Part shown: positions 1 through 12,600 of the stretch, in pieces
Position numbering within the stretch: the stretch's first letter is position 1
Layout of the letters: every line of letters begins with the position of its first letter
Assembly: GCF_037325665.1 (NCBI RefSeq)
Contig: NC_090246.1
Location: forward strand, 35,410,732 to 35,474,731
Direction of reading: 5' to 3'
DNA length: 64,000 bases
DNA from: Littorina saxatilis
Taxonomy: Eukaryota; Mollusca; Gastropoda; Littorinimorpha; Littorinidae
Made by a program: the position numbers and the translations under genes
Notes under the pieces: generated by a model
What the model was told of the DNA's origin: nothing
The model's database searches: none
Seen by the model: the letters and a program-made list of their open reading frames with translations, nothing else

Positions 1-767
1 CATGACTTTAAGTTTAGATAGGCGGAAAGGCAACAAGTGCTTGGAGCTATTTGTAGGACTTGCACTATGCAAAAGCTGTTATGTTATTATCTGTATTGTT
101 ATTAGATTTTGTGCTGACACGAGCGCATGTCCGTTGCCACCAGCATGCATTTCATGTCACAATGATCGATTTAAAATAACATGATTGCTTGCCATAGTGA
201 GTTTGCTCATGCCTGAATTTTTGTCTAGCTTCCTGTAACTCAGTTGCAGCACTCAAGAAAGTATACATACATGCATGCACCCTGTTTGCTTGCATACAGT
301 CGAGTATTGTCTCTGCCGCCAACATTCTACAATACAATGGCAAACTAACCTTTTCTGCTTGCATGCTCACATTTTCATGTAACTTTAAAAAAAAAAATTT
401 TTTATTGCAGGTGCACGAGCACTATGATTTGACACTTTTTTGCCATTGGTATATGTGCCTGCACTTAATTTTAAGATTCCCTTTCATCTAACGTGGTTTG
501 GTGTTCTCACAAGTGAAAGTGTATGGGTCTGATGTTTTGTGAGTAATTTATAATTCACTGGCACACTGATATCAACCCGATTCCTTCTTAAGCGTATAAC
601 CAGAAGCCGTTGGCTATTAATTTTTAAGTGTTGGTCACCAAGTATGTAGCAATGATCGTGATGTTCATAAATGTTGAGCCTCGTGTATGCATGAGTCTGC
701 ATTTTTAACATGTTTTTGAATTTCTTTGAACGGCAGAAAGTGGTTCAACCACAGGCCACTTTTTATA
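1..767. other. Non-coding, no recognised feature
   Basis: AT-rich sequence with short open frames only. I see no splice-flanked exon, RNA gene or recognisable repeat. It may be intergenic DNA or an intron of a gene to the left. Confidence 0.5.
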
Positions 768-1213
768 TTTAGTCAAGTTTTGACTAAATATTTTAACATC
801 GAGGGGGAATTCCAAAAACATATAAATATGTTATATTCGGATTAAAAACAAGCTCTGAAAATTAAATATATAAAAATTATTATCAAATTTTTTTTTTCGA
901 AATCAATTTAAAAACACTTTCATCTTATTCCTTGTCGGTTCCTGATTCCAAAAATATATAGATATGATATGTTTGGATTAAAAACACGCTCAGAAAGTTA
1001 AAACAAAGAGAGGTACAGAAAAGCGTGCTATCCTTCTCAGCGCAACGAATACCCCGCTCTTCTTGTCAATTCCACGTGCACTGCCTTTGCCACGGGCGGT
1101 GGAGTGACGATGCTACGAGTATACGGTCTTGCTGCGTTGCGTTGCGTTCAGTTTCATTCTGTGAGTTCGACAGCTACTTGACTAAATATTGTATTTTCGC
1201 CTTACGCGACTTG
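768..1213 (+). repeat. Interspersed repeat family A, copy 1 (internally shortened)
   Basis: It opens with TTTAGTCAAGTTTTGACTAA and closes with CGCCTTACGCGACTTGTT, the same ends as the copies at 21143, 39407 and 58900. The middle block present in those copies (GT run and the stretch that follows it) is missing here. It has no coding capacity. Short inverted ends (TTTAGTCAAG and CTTGACTAAA) suggest a non-autonomous DNA element, but the class is not settled. Confidence 0.8.
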
Positions 1214-1789
1214 TTTTTTCTTCAGTGTGTCCTAGATGTTAGAGTCTAAGAGAAACGTTGAACAGCAGGTGTCCTTCATTGTTAGTTGTCCTCTAATGTG
1301 AGGGACACCCAATTGCAACAGCTCTTGCGTCACTCCAAGCTGCCTCGGGAAGCAGTTTTCAGACATTTAAAACAGTGTTCCACATTACGTAAAATCAGAG
1401 GTATAATACCTCCTGATGCCAAAAATCATGTAAAACTAGTTGAATAAAAAGGAAAACAAATGTTTAAAAAAAATATATCAACGAGATAAAAGGATATAGG
1501 CTAGTACCTCATGATGCCAAAAATCATGTAAAACTAATGGAGTAAAAAGGAATAAAACAAACACCTTTTTATCCAGAAAGTATGAACACTGAGTATGTTT
1601 GCCTGTTATTGATTCCAGTCTCACTGGAAGGTCACTGTAAACCAAAATAATGCAAGTACAAACACTATATGTCCTTTCAGAAGCAATGAATAACTCAAAA
1701 AAACAAATGAACCAAGTCTTTTTTTCCTATAATACACGGCAGATTAGTTATTTGACTATACTGATAATTTAAAAAGTTATCAATATGAG

Positions 1790-2288
1790 GCTTATATCGC
1801 GCGTATTCCGTGGGTACAGTTCTAAGCGCAGGGATTTATTTATTTATTTTTATCTTTATTTTATGCAATTTATATTGCGCACATATTCAAGGCGCAGGGA
1901 TTTATTTATGCCGTGTGAGATGGAATTTTTTTTACACAATACATCACGCAATACATCACGCATTCACATCGGCCAGCAGATCGCAGCCATTTTGGCCCAT
2001 ATCCTACTTTTCACAGCCTATTATTCCAAGTCACACGGGTATTTTGGTGGCCATGTCTATACAATTTTGCCAGGAAAGACCCTTTTGTCAATCGTGGGAT
2101 CTTTAACGTAGATCCCAATGTAGTGTACACGAAGGGACCTCGGTTTTTCGTCTCATCCGAAAGACTAGCACTTGAACCCACCACCTAGGTTAGGAAAGGG
2201 GGGAGAAAATTGCTAACGCCCTGACCCAGGGTCGAACTCGCAACCTCTCGCTTCCGAGCGCAAGTGCGTTGCCACTCGGCCACCAGTT
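1790..2288 (-). repeat. tRNA-derived SINE (minus strand)
   Basis: Read on the minus strand from 2288, the head resembles a tRNA: an A-box-like GGCCGAGTGG, then a B-box-like GAGTTCGACCC. A long body follows, ending in a part that mentions CTGCGCCTTGAATATGTGCG and then an AT-rich TTTATTTATTT tail near 1840. This layout fits a SINE and not a functional tRNA gene, because the cloverleaf does not close. The left boundary is approximate. Confidence 0.7.
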
Positions 2289-2313
2289 ATCAACTATAAG
2301 AGTCAGTCGCTAA

Positions 2314-2537
2314 TAGACGATTTCGGAAATAACTCCATCGGGTTTGTATGGGTTGTGAAAAAGTGATTGCCCTTGTTTGTCTCCGACAAATAAATGTCCA
2401 CGTGCTCCTGTCCATGTGTTTCCAACATGCCCCTCGCTATTGATTGGCCCCTCCGATATTTGTCCGAGTAAAAGCAGGGATATTCACTCTTTCACAACCC
2501 ATACAAACCCGAAGGAGTTATTTTTGGAATTCGTCTA
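2314..2537. mobile_element. MITE / foldback element with ~46-bp inverted ends
   Basis: The segment starting TAGACGATTTCGGAAATAAC is repeated inverted at 2492-2537 with few mismatches; the arms share the block reading GGGTTTGTATGGGTTGTGAA. The element is 224 bp and non-coding, consistent with a MITE. No clear target duplication was seen. Confidence 0.7.
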
Positions 2538-2891
2538 TTGTAAAGTTGGTACCCCTTGATCTTTTGGCAAGAAGTGTGAACTTCATGTTACCCCTTACTT
2601 TTCTTGTCAAGAGGTATACGATATCTCTGAATGGTACAAACATGTGGAACACAGTACAAGTTTGTGCCTTGTTTTTGCAATTGGCTGTTTTGAACTCTTC
2701 TTTCAAGACTATGAACGGAAGACTCCTTTATCAACTGCTTTATGTGCACCACACTCAAAATGATTTGGAATAAAAAATATAAAAATCTGAGCTGCAACTC
2801 TTCTCGTGGAATATATGTTTTTAAAAAAAAGGCACAGGGGAAGATGAGGGTGATCAGAAGAGGAAGAACGACAGAACGAAAGAATCTGTGA

Positions 2892-2937
<46 letters not shown>

Positions 2938-4345
2938 ATGAAGGCATCTGTGTGCGTGTGCTTACATGAACACATCTGTCTGCCTATCTGTGTTTGGGCT
3001 GTCTCTAAATAAAAAGCAAAGGAAAAGCTAATCACAAATTTTCAGTCAGATTCAAAGCTGTGTTAACATTTTGTCTGGCACAATTTTCCCTCAAGATGAT
3101 ATCAAATTCATTATAAACTAATAATTCTTCATTAAATAAGCCATGACTTCTCAAATTCATAGCTCACTCAAATTAACCTGAGAAAAGTGGACATTAACCC
3201 TATTAAAGTGTGTTGTCCAAAAATCAATCAAACAATACTTTTACAAGATACTACGTGTATTTTGCAAGAAAGAAAGACGGGATGAAGAAGATAAATGTGC
3301 ATCTCTTTCACTTCGGTACATGTGGGACATTTTGTAAATTGTCACTTTTTCAACAAAAATGGACATTATTCCAGACAGGGGAAATAGCTATGGTAAGTTC
3401 AACTCCTTTTATATACACAAGGTAAAAACACTGGTGAAACCTTGGTTTGATTACCTGGGTACTTACAGCCCCCCCCCACTCCCCCCTCCCCCCAACCACA
3501 AAAAAAAAGTAATTCCGGTAAGAAAACTCTGTCAGCGAGTAGTGTGACAAACTTGACAGATTCAGAAGCTGAAACCCTATTGCTATCATTCTTTGTTAAC
3601 ACATTTTCTCAAACTCAAACAACAGTATGCTTTAAGAATGCAATAATACTGCAAAAGAGGCAATTTATTCTTTATGAAACACCTTGGTATCATACACAAA
3701 TGTAAAATGTACTCAACAAGAACACACAAGTATCCTAGATTTCATAACTTACAGCCACACCACACCGTCTCAGAATGAAATCGCTGTCACATTCACAGAC
3801 ATAAATGCACATGGGTCGTTCTGCAGAGCTGGGTATCATTTTGTGTCATGCATTTTCAGTCCTATAAATGATTGTAATGTATTTTAAAAAGCAACTAGAA
3901 GGTATTCTGCTAACTTTTGTCATTATTACTTCAGTTAGATAATGATACAGACATGCAACAAAAACATGTATACATTTTTTGTTTTTAATTTCTGTATTTA
4001 ATTTTTAAATCCATGTCACATCCTCTGGTTTCCACGTTACGGGAGTGATGTATTTTGAAATGCTTGTAATGGACTAATCGTAGACAATCAAAATGTGCAA
4101 GTATTTAAAAAAAAAATTCTGCAGCCAAAGGATAAAAATATTTGGAAACCGTTTTTATTAATCAAATCAATAATTTTATGGCTAAAATGTCTTAGTTACA
4201 TAAAGAAATATCACTCACATAACATGGTTTGCACTGGTATCCAGGTCTGAAGAATAACCTACATACACTTGTGCTTACACTACCAAACAACATAAACACT
4301 TAAATGCACACACTGGTATGTCTTAGAATGTACCTCAAGCTGGGG
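2538..4345. other. Non-coding intergenic stretch
   Basis: No gene is supported. It holds a (TG)n microsatellite at about 2893-2936, a C-rich run at about 3469-3494, and otherwise AT-rich unique-looking DNA. The open frames over the TG run are only translations of the repeat. Confidence 0.55.
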
Positions 4346-4347
4346 TA

Positions 4348-4536
4348 CAGTGATACCTGAGATCAAGGAAACGCTTGGGCCCAGCCAAATGTGTCCTTAT
4401 ATTACGGGTGGTCTGTCATGACAGGTACACTTCAGTAATGTAAGCTACAATGCAATAGAAAAAGGGACAACAGAAGTTGTCCTTTATTGGGAGGTGGTCT
4501 CTCATGGGAGGGGCCCCAACATCTCAGGTAGCACTG
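4348..4536. mobile_element. MITE family E copy 1 with TA duplication
   Basis: The ends are CAGTGATACCTGAGAT and its inverted partner ATCTCAGGTAGCACTG, flanked on both sides by TA. The 189-bp body is non-coding. A related, more diverged copy lies at 7106-7283. TA flanks and CAGTGG-type ends suggest a Tc1/mariner-like or similar TA-targeting MITE. Confidence 0.7.
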
Positions 4537-4792
4537 TATATATAGCAGCAAGATTATCATCTCCAAGTAGCATTGCTGTGCAATGCTTGGGCATAAAATC
4601 ATACAGAATCACAGAGCACCAGGCCCACAAAATTTCATTCAACTTACTTGTTATCACCTCTTTTTTCACTGACACACAAAGCATAACCTCATGGACATAA
4701 AATAGGACTCACAGAGCTCTCTGCTGATAAAATTTCATCCTTGGCACAAAGGGTCAAAAATGCCAAAAATAAGGCCTTAAAAAAGATTATAC

Positions 4793-4936
4793 GTTATTTG
4801 CGTGTTTGACCAAAATATGACATTTTACACAGATCGAGACAGTCACTGTTCTCCGAGACCGCGCTAGCGGTCGAGGTGAACAATGACTGTCGAGATCTGT
4901 GTAAAATGTCATATTTTGGTCAAACACGCAAATAAC
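4793..4936. repeat. 144-bp near-perfect palindrome
   Basis: The left arm begins GTTATTTGCGTGTTTGACCA and the right arm ends with the complement, TGGTCAAACACGCAAATAAC. The arms are about 70 nt each, pairing through to a centre at CGCTAGCG with only a few mismatches and small shifts. It could extrude a long cruciform or form a hairpin RNA. Confidence 0.85.
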
Positions 4937-5043
4937 ATTTATGTATCGATCGAATTCCTTTCAGGTACTATGACTTTGTTGTTGTTTTGACGATTGAACG
5001 AGCACACACACACACAAGCAATCAAACACATAAGCTTCATATT

Positions 5044-5203
5044 TGGGCGTTTCAGGTTGACCGAAACTTCAAAGGAACTACAAAACACACGTCATGTACT
5101 GACTTTGTTGTTGTTTTGACATTGAACAGCACACACACATGCAATCAAACACATGACGTGTGTTTTGTAGTTCCTTTAAAGTTTCGGTCAACCTGAAACG
5201 CCC
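5044..5203. repeat. Second inverted repeat inside the foldback element
   Basis: Arms 5044-5094 and 5153-5203 are reverse complements over about 50 nt with one or two mismatches (left arm opens TGGGCGTTTCAGGTTGACCG). The spacer repeats an upstream block containing TTTGTTGTTGTTTTGAC and an AC run, so the region has also been tandemly duplicated. Confidence 0.8.
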
Positions 5204-6668
5204 AATTATAAAGTTTTGTGGGCCTCTGACGTCACATGACTCAAAGAAGGGAAATCCAATCTCCAATCGATACATAAGCCCTTATTTTCAAAATAAGGCC
5301 TTATTTTTGAACATAGTAAGCCCTTATTTTCAAAATAAGGCCTCAAATCTCTATAGTCATAAAAAAATGAGGGCGTAAAGAAATAAGGCCTTATTTATTT
5401 TAAGACCTTAATAAAATAAGGCCTTATTTTTGATAAGGCCTCAGGAAAATAAGCCCTTAAAAGAACAAGCCCTTAAAAAAATAAGGCCTTACAAAATTAA
5501 GGCCTTATTTTTTCTGCGCATCACTATTGATCACCCTAATAGCAACACACAATAACTTAATGACACATAAAGACGACAACACACACACACACATACGCAC
5601 GCGCACACTCACGAACGCACATATGCGCGTGAGCACGAAAAAAGAGATAATAAATGGAACATTATAACACTGGTTGAAATCGGTTGTCGCACCTGGACTC
5701 TCCTGTACACCTGTACCTACCCTAACACATTTGCAAACACACACACACACACACACACATACACGTACTCACACACACAAACATAGACACAAAGATACAT
5801 AAAGACATTACAACACACAAACACACACACGCACGCAAATACACACACACACACTCTCTCCCTCTTTCTCTCTCTGTCCGTCAGTTCGTCAGTTCGTTTG
5901 TCAGTCCGTATGTCTGTCTGTCAGTCCGTCTGTGTCTCTCCTCTCTCTCTTTCTAACGCCGCTCTCTCTGTGTACCAGCATACAACTGAGAGGCGCAAAA
6001 AAATAAGGCCTTAAAAAAATAAGGCCTTCTTTTTGTAAGGCCTTATTTTTGTAAGGCCTTATTTCCAATATGACCTCACAAAAATAAGGCCTTATTTCTG
6101 GTAAGGCCTTATTCTGAAATAAGGCCTTAAAAAAATAAGCCCATAAAAAAATAAGCCCATAAAAAAATAAGCCCTTATTTTAGAAATAAGGCCTTATTTC
6201 TTGAAAATAAGCCCTTATTTCCTGAAATAAGGCCTTATTCATTTAAGGCCTTATTTTTGGGATTTTTGACCCTTTGTGCCAAGGATACAATTTCATTCAG
6301 CTTTCTTGTGAGCCTCTCTTTTTTCACAGACACATAAAGTATATCTGCAATGGACAAAGACGGCTTAACCCTTATCTACAGACATACTATTCATTTTTCA
6401 AGAGAAACACTTCCTTTCAATGCCTTGCCGGAACATACAATATAGCAATAACATCAGGTTCAACAACACTTTGCACACCAACACACATTCTCTCTCTCTA
6501 TGCACCAGTTGTCCCCCTCCCCCAACCCCCTTCCTTTCTCTCAATCTGTCTGTCTCTCTCTCAGAATGAAGGCACATGGCAAAGCTGCAGCAGTGAAGTC
6601 CCATAAGCAATACCACAGTAACAGTTCTAACACAATACATCCACACGCACAGACATCACACACAACCA

Positions 6669-9600
6669 TCATTCAACAAGAGATATTGCCACAATGTGAT
6701 CTCCCCTTAACAAAACCTGGTTCAAATGTCTCGCCAACACTCTTCGTGTCTTCGCTCCCATTAAGCGAGTTGTTTCGCTTTCGTCAAACACATGCATGCC
6801 TTTAAAAGCCGACGGGAGGTCGCCAATGCCGTCAGGTGGACCTGAAAACTTTGAACGTCCGTTAGTTTGGTCATCGCTGTCTATGTCATGGGGATTTGGG
6901 GGATCAGTCGCAAGGGATGAAGGGTTGTCACCTGAACCATCTTTGCCAACAGGTTGCCATGGTGTTTTGGGATAAATTGGTTCCGTGTCTTCAGCAGTGG
7001 GGGGAACTTCCTGGACATCGGTAGGGGCTTTGTTTTGGGGCTTTGTCACTTTCTGTTGATGAAAAGCACAACACTTGGTCAGTGAAACAGGAACGGAAAC
7101 TAATACAGTAGTACCTGAAATGAAAGAACACCCTAATGGGACAAGCCAAAAGCGTTATTCATAGCAGTCTACCTGTCATGAAAGATACATTTCCTAAAGA
7201 TAATAGACAAAGGGACAATAGAAGGTGTCCTTACATGAGAAGTGTTTTCTCATCAGAGGGGCCTTACATAGCAAGTACCACTGAAATGTAGACATAAAAC
7301 CAGGTCTTTAACTACAGTTCAGTCATCCAAGTTATAACTGTAGTTACCTGTAATAAACATTGCCCGTCATACACATACCTTGGCTGAATCCAAAAAAACT
7401 AACATTAACATTTTCTAGGAACAGTGGAGATGTGGCAGAAAAAAAGGAAAGGCCAGAAAAAGACCAGATACTCAATACATTGTATTTGACTTAAACTGTT
7501 CCTGTAAAAGTTATGATAGGGGGGGAAATTGGCAGTGTTGTTACCAGACTCAGAGGACAAGGGGTCAGTTGGACCTAGATTGAAATGAAAGCATGTGTAG
7601 GTCCAAAGTCCTGGCTATAAAAACATTGTTTTTCAGAACACAGCTTTACACTACAGTTTCTCTTTGTGAAGTTACGAGTCTATTATAACCTCTATTACAG
7701 TGGAACCCCCCTTTTGAGACTTCAAAAAATCTGAGAAAATCAGGAGGGAGTTTTAAAATGGGGGTAAATGTACAGAGGTAATGAACAAAACGTCTTCAAA
7801 AGAAAGGGAGTCTTAAATTGAGGGGTCTTAAAAGGGGCGTTTCACTAGCCATTCCAGAAAATGTATACCTTTTGGTGTTTTCCAACTGGCTTGCGGTACA
7901 TTTCATCCACATCAATCATAGCCTGTTAAAACATAATCGAAAATTTCTTATCAAATTTTCATTTAATTAATATACTTACCAACTCACATAAATAGCATTA
8001 ACTTCAGTTTGATGCGTTAGACATTGAAGCACTGACCCTGGTAACAGGGGGAGATAACTCCCAAAACAAAACAAACCCTTGACAACGGGTCCCGGGAGTT
8101 ACCTCCCCCCACCGGCTGCCCGCGCATGCGCTGGACATACTGCCGGTATAGTCATTCCCACTGAAACACCACCTTAAACCACACAAAGCGGGGTAGGTAG
8201 GGAGGGCATTAACTATGTGAGTTGGTAAGTATATTAATTAAATGAAAATTTGATAAGAAATTTTCGATTAAATAACATATTCTTACTACAACTCACATAA
8301 ATAGCAGATTGCTACACAAGGAGGCGGGAAACTCACCTAAACCTTCGGTAGAACCTGGCCAGCTGCCACCATGGCAGGCAAACAGCTCGAGCCATCTTGC
8401 CTAGTGCTGGCAATATCACGTAGATAAAAGTTTATGAAAACGTCTTCAGACTTCCAGTATGCTGCTCTGAGCACTTCAGTCATCCTGCCTGAGCGCAAGA
8501 CCGCTAGAGAGGCGGCCCAGGCTCTCGCCTCATGCGTACGAGGCGACCGTAATGGGAGAACGGAGCGTCCCCCCCCCATGTGTCTGCCACCACTCATATG
8601 CTTGCCTTATAAGCCCGGCAGACCATCTCGCCAAAGTCGTTTTAACGATATCCTTATCCCTGGCTACGTTTAACGAGATGAAAAGCAATTTCTGAGATGA
8701 AGCTCTTAACGGAGCCGTGCGAGACAGGTAAGCCCGCAGAGCCCGGACCGGGCAGTTCAAGAGGTCAGGGTCACCGCGCGGTAAAATAGAACGCAGCGAC
8801 TGTATGTTCACAACAGGAGACGGCTGGTTAGGTTTTTGATTCTTTGCTAAAAAAACAGGCGAAAAACGCAAGATAACCGAGCCATCTTTTTCGAAGGAAA
8901 TATCCTGATTAAGTCCAGAAAGAGCGTGAACCTCGCTTCCCCGACGCGCTGACGCAAGCAAAATAAGTAGGAGAGTCTTCTTAGTAAGGTTAGACAGACT
9001 AGCCTCTTTCAAAGGTTCGAAAACCGAGGAGCGCAAAAATTCCAGTACCAGTAAGAGATCCCAGGCTGGGACAGACGTTCTGCGTGAAGCAGAGCTAAGA
9101 GCGGAACCTTTAATGACACTTGCGATCACCCCGTCCAGGGCAATAGAGCGTCCCAACTGCTTGAGGGTAGTGGAAATGGCAGAACGACGTACCCTGAGGG
9201 TAGACGCCGTCCGACCTTGGGAGGACAGCCAAGCCAAATGATTTGCAACCTGCATAGTACGTGGAGACAACGGGTTAACGCCGTTAAGACGACACCACTG
9301 GGCCCAAGCAGCCCAATGGGACGAATAAACAGCAGAAGTAGATCTTCTATGCGCCTTCTGCACCAATGTCAGAGTGAGGTCTGACGCCCCAGCGCGCTTC
9401 AACGCTCTCCTGACAGAACCCAAGCGTGTAGAGCCAGGAGATGAGGGTCCCTGTGAGGGATCCCCGACCTCGGTTGCAGAAGCTCCCCTTCTCGAAGATC
9501 GAGAGGAATGGGTGGACCGTCGGCTAGACGAAGAAGGTCCGGAAACCACGCCTGGCTCGGCCACAACGGCGCTATGAGAACCAGCCTTGGCTTCTCCAAG

Positions 9601-12600
9601 TCCGCCTTTCTCAGTACCTTGCTCAGCAACGGAATGGGAGGGAAGGCATAAGCTACCAGATCCTTCCAGTCTATTTCCATGGCGTTGACCTCCCAAGCCT
9701 CCGGGTCGGGCACTGGAGACACGAAGACTGGGAGACGCCGAGAGAACCGGGTGGCAAACAGATCCACGAGGGGTTTGTCCACCTGCGTCCACAGACGCCG
9801 CAGTGCTTGGTGTGCGATAGTCCACTCCGAGTGCAGAATCTGCGAAGTGCGACTGAGTGAATCTGCCAAGATGTTCAGGCACCCCGGAAGGTACTTCGCT
9901 GAAATCACAATTCCCTGAAGGAACGCCCAAGCGAGAATCTCGCAAGCTCTGTTGGACAGAACCAGCGAGCGCGTACCCCCCTGCTTGTTCAGGTACGCGG
10001 CCACAGTGGTGTTGTCCGTGTGGATCAACACATGCTTGCCCCGCAACGAGGCGACAAACTCCCGAAGCCCGAGGCGCACTGCTTCCAACTCCAGAATGTT
10101 GATATGCAACGATTTCTGATCCTGGTCCCAAAGACCGGAAGCTGTGTTCCCCTCCAGATGAGCTCCCCAACCCTGAAGGGACGCATCGGTAAAAAGATGC
10201 AACTCTGGGGGGGGGCAAGGAAATCGGAACGCCCTGAGCCAGCCAGGCCGAATCCAACCACTGCCTTGTTGACTCCAGGAACCATCCCTGAAGGGGAAGA
10301 GACAGATTCCAACCTTGCGAGGCTGGATCCCAGGCAGAGTTCAGAAACGCCTGAAACGGGCGTTTGTGAACTCTGCCCAGAGGAATCAGGGTAGACATCG
10401 ACTCCATCTGGCCCTGGAGTGACGCCAACACCCTGACAGGCGCGTGGCGGAGGCTTGACAGAGACCTGACCAGATCCTGCAGCTTGTCTATCCTCCGCTG
10501 GGCGGGACGCACAGTCCAAGCTAGGGTGTCGAACACCATGCCCAGATAAGTGAACTCCTGAGAGGGAACCAAGTCGGACTTCCCTTGGTTCACGAAGAAA
10601 CCTAAGTCTCTCGCAGTCTGCAAGACTATCTGGGTGTGCTGCCCGCACAGGGACTCTTGTTGACTCAGAATCAACCAGTCGTCCAGATAAACTCTGAGAC
10701 GAATCCCTTTCTGGCGCACTAACGCGCAAAGCTGGCGCACTATCATGGTGAAAATCCAGGGTGCTAAAGAAAGCCCGAACGGCAGCGCCCTGAACTGGAA
10801 CACCCTGTCGCCCCACAGGAACCGCAGCCACTTTCGATCTGACCTGTGTATCAGAATGTGGAAGTACGCGTCTGTCAGATCGATGGAAGTGACCCAGTCC
10901 GACGGACGAAGGGCCTCCCTGACAGACGCTGGAGTCTCCATCTTGAACGGAACTTTCCGGAGGAAGCCGTTCAAGGGAGACAGATCCAACACCGGTCGCC
11001 AACCCCCTGACGCTTTCGGGACGACAAACAGTCTCCCGTAAAAGCCAGGGGACCGACGATCGATGACCTCTTCTACCGCTTGCTTGCGCAAGAGCAGTAG
11101 AACTTCCGCCTGAATAACGGCACAAGCCTCTGGATCGGCGGGAACTTGAACCTGGGTGTTGTCCTGGTTAGAGGGGCCTTGTCCTCCAACCAGAGCAACC
11201 GGAACCCCGATCGAACCACTCCCGTAACCCAAGAGTTGCTCGTAAGAGCCAACCAAGCTGGAACGGCCCTTGAGAGGCCGCCCGCTACCAAAGGGGTAGG
11301 GGCTAGGGGAGTGGCTGGATCGGGGAGCCTTCATTGGGGGTTAGGCTTGCCACCTGACCCCTTCTTCCCGAAGGAAGGTCTCTTATTGTAGGGGCGAGAA
11401 CGGCTGCCGCCCCTGTGCGACCTCGTCTTCTGTCCAGAGCCGCGAGAAGATGAAGGCGGCGCCGAACCACCTTTTTTCTGACCCTGCTTAAGGGCAAGCT
11501 CAGACAGCTTAACAAAATGCAAATCCTTCGCATCTTGAGACTCTCGCCTGAGAGCCTCAAGAGACTCAGGACCCAGTAGGCTCTGACTCGCGAAGGAGAA
11601 ACTTTCAAAGCCTCAACAGTGGCTTTATCCGACAGTCTCGAGTCCTTCAACAGAGCTTCGCGACGCCACATCACGGCCTGCGTGTACAACTTGGCCGAAG
11701 TTGCGGTCTGCTCAGCTACGATCTTAGCAAGAGCTGCTAACAAAGTTACAACATCTTCTTCCACCGCGTCGTCCCGGAACTTAAAGGGCTCCAGCGACAC
11801 AGAGATGGATCTGGACAACGCTCTAATAAGAGTGTCAGACACAGAAGACAATTCGAGAGAAACTCTCCCAGCTTCCTCAATCGCGATCACGCCGGCTTCG
11901 GTACAGACTGAAGGCCTCTCCTTCTTGTACCCATCCTTCCGTAAGTTCGCCAGCTCCGGAGTGACCTGAAGCGGGGAACTCGGAAGCGCGAAAGAATCGA
12001 TCAAATGAACAGGCTTCCCGTACAGCCTAGGTTTACGGTTCAAATCCGCCGGCATGCGAGAACAATCACTCGGCGATGCCAACCAATTTTGAACAGACTC
12101 CGGCGCATCCCCATGTGCAGTTAAAAGAGGAACGATGCTATCGGAATTGGCACCCAGGACCCTAGCCATCTGATAGGCTATAGAGGGAGACTCCCGAAAC
12201 CGGAAGCGGACACCAGCCTCACTGTCCCCCCGGAAATCGCCAAACGCGGAAGGAGGTGCTGCTAGCCGTGAAGACGAAGTTGACACCCCTTCCGCAAAAT
12301 ATCTAGAGGTAACCTCAGCGGCGGCACTCAGCGCGCGTGAGAAACTCCTCTCAACCCGAAAGTTGTGTTCCGCCTCAGAAGAGTCGCCACAATCTTCGTC
12401 AACATCCCCATCATCAACAAAGATGTCCGATGAAGACCGATCATGACCGGAACCATCATTGTCCCTAAACGGAACTGATGAACTCGTCGTACCGGAACCC
12501 TGTGTAACCACACCAAGGGGAACCGGTATAGCCGAGCTGCTACCACTGGTAGCTGGCAATCCGGAAGGAAAGGCGACCGGAAACACACCTGTGCTTTGAC

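Larger units (their letters stand above)
4737..6286. mobile_element. Foldback element filled with palindromic AAGGCCTT repeats
   Basis: The two ends are inverted copies of each other: CCTTGGCACAAAGGGTCAAA at the left and its reverse complement near 6280 at the right. Inside are a 144-bp near-perfect hairpin (4793-4936), a second hairpin (5044-5203), AC-rich microsatellites (5580-5860), and two clusters of the self-complementary motif AATAAGGCCTTATT (about 5277-5512 and 5998-6262). It is non-coding. The sequence on either side of the element (about 4632 and 6289) is also similar, suggesting an older duplication of the site. Confidence 0.7.

Noticed and set aside
2220-2288. tRNA-like sequence considered as a tRNA gene
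   Set aside because: A- and B-box-like motifs are present but the acceptor stem does not pair, and the sequence continues into a SINE body.
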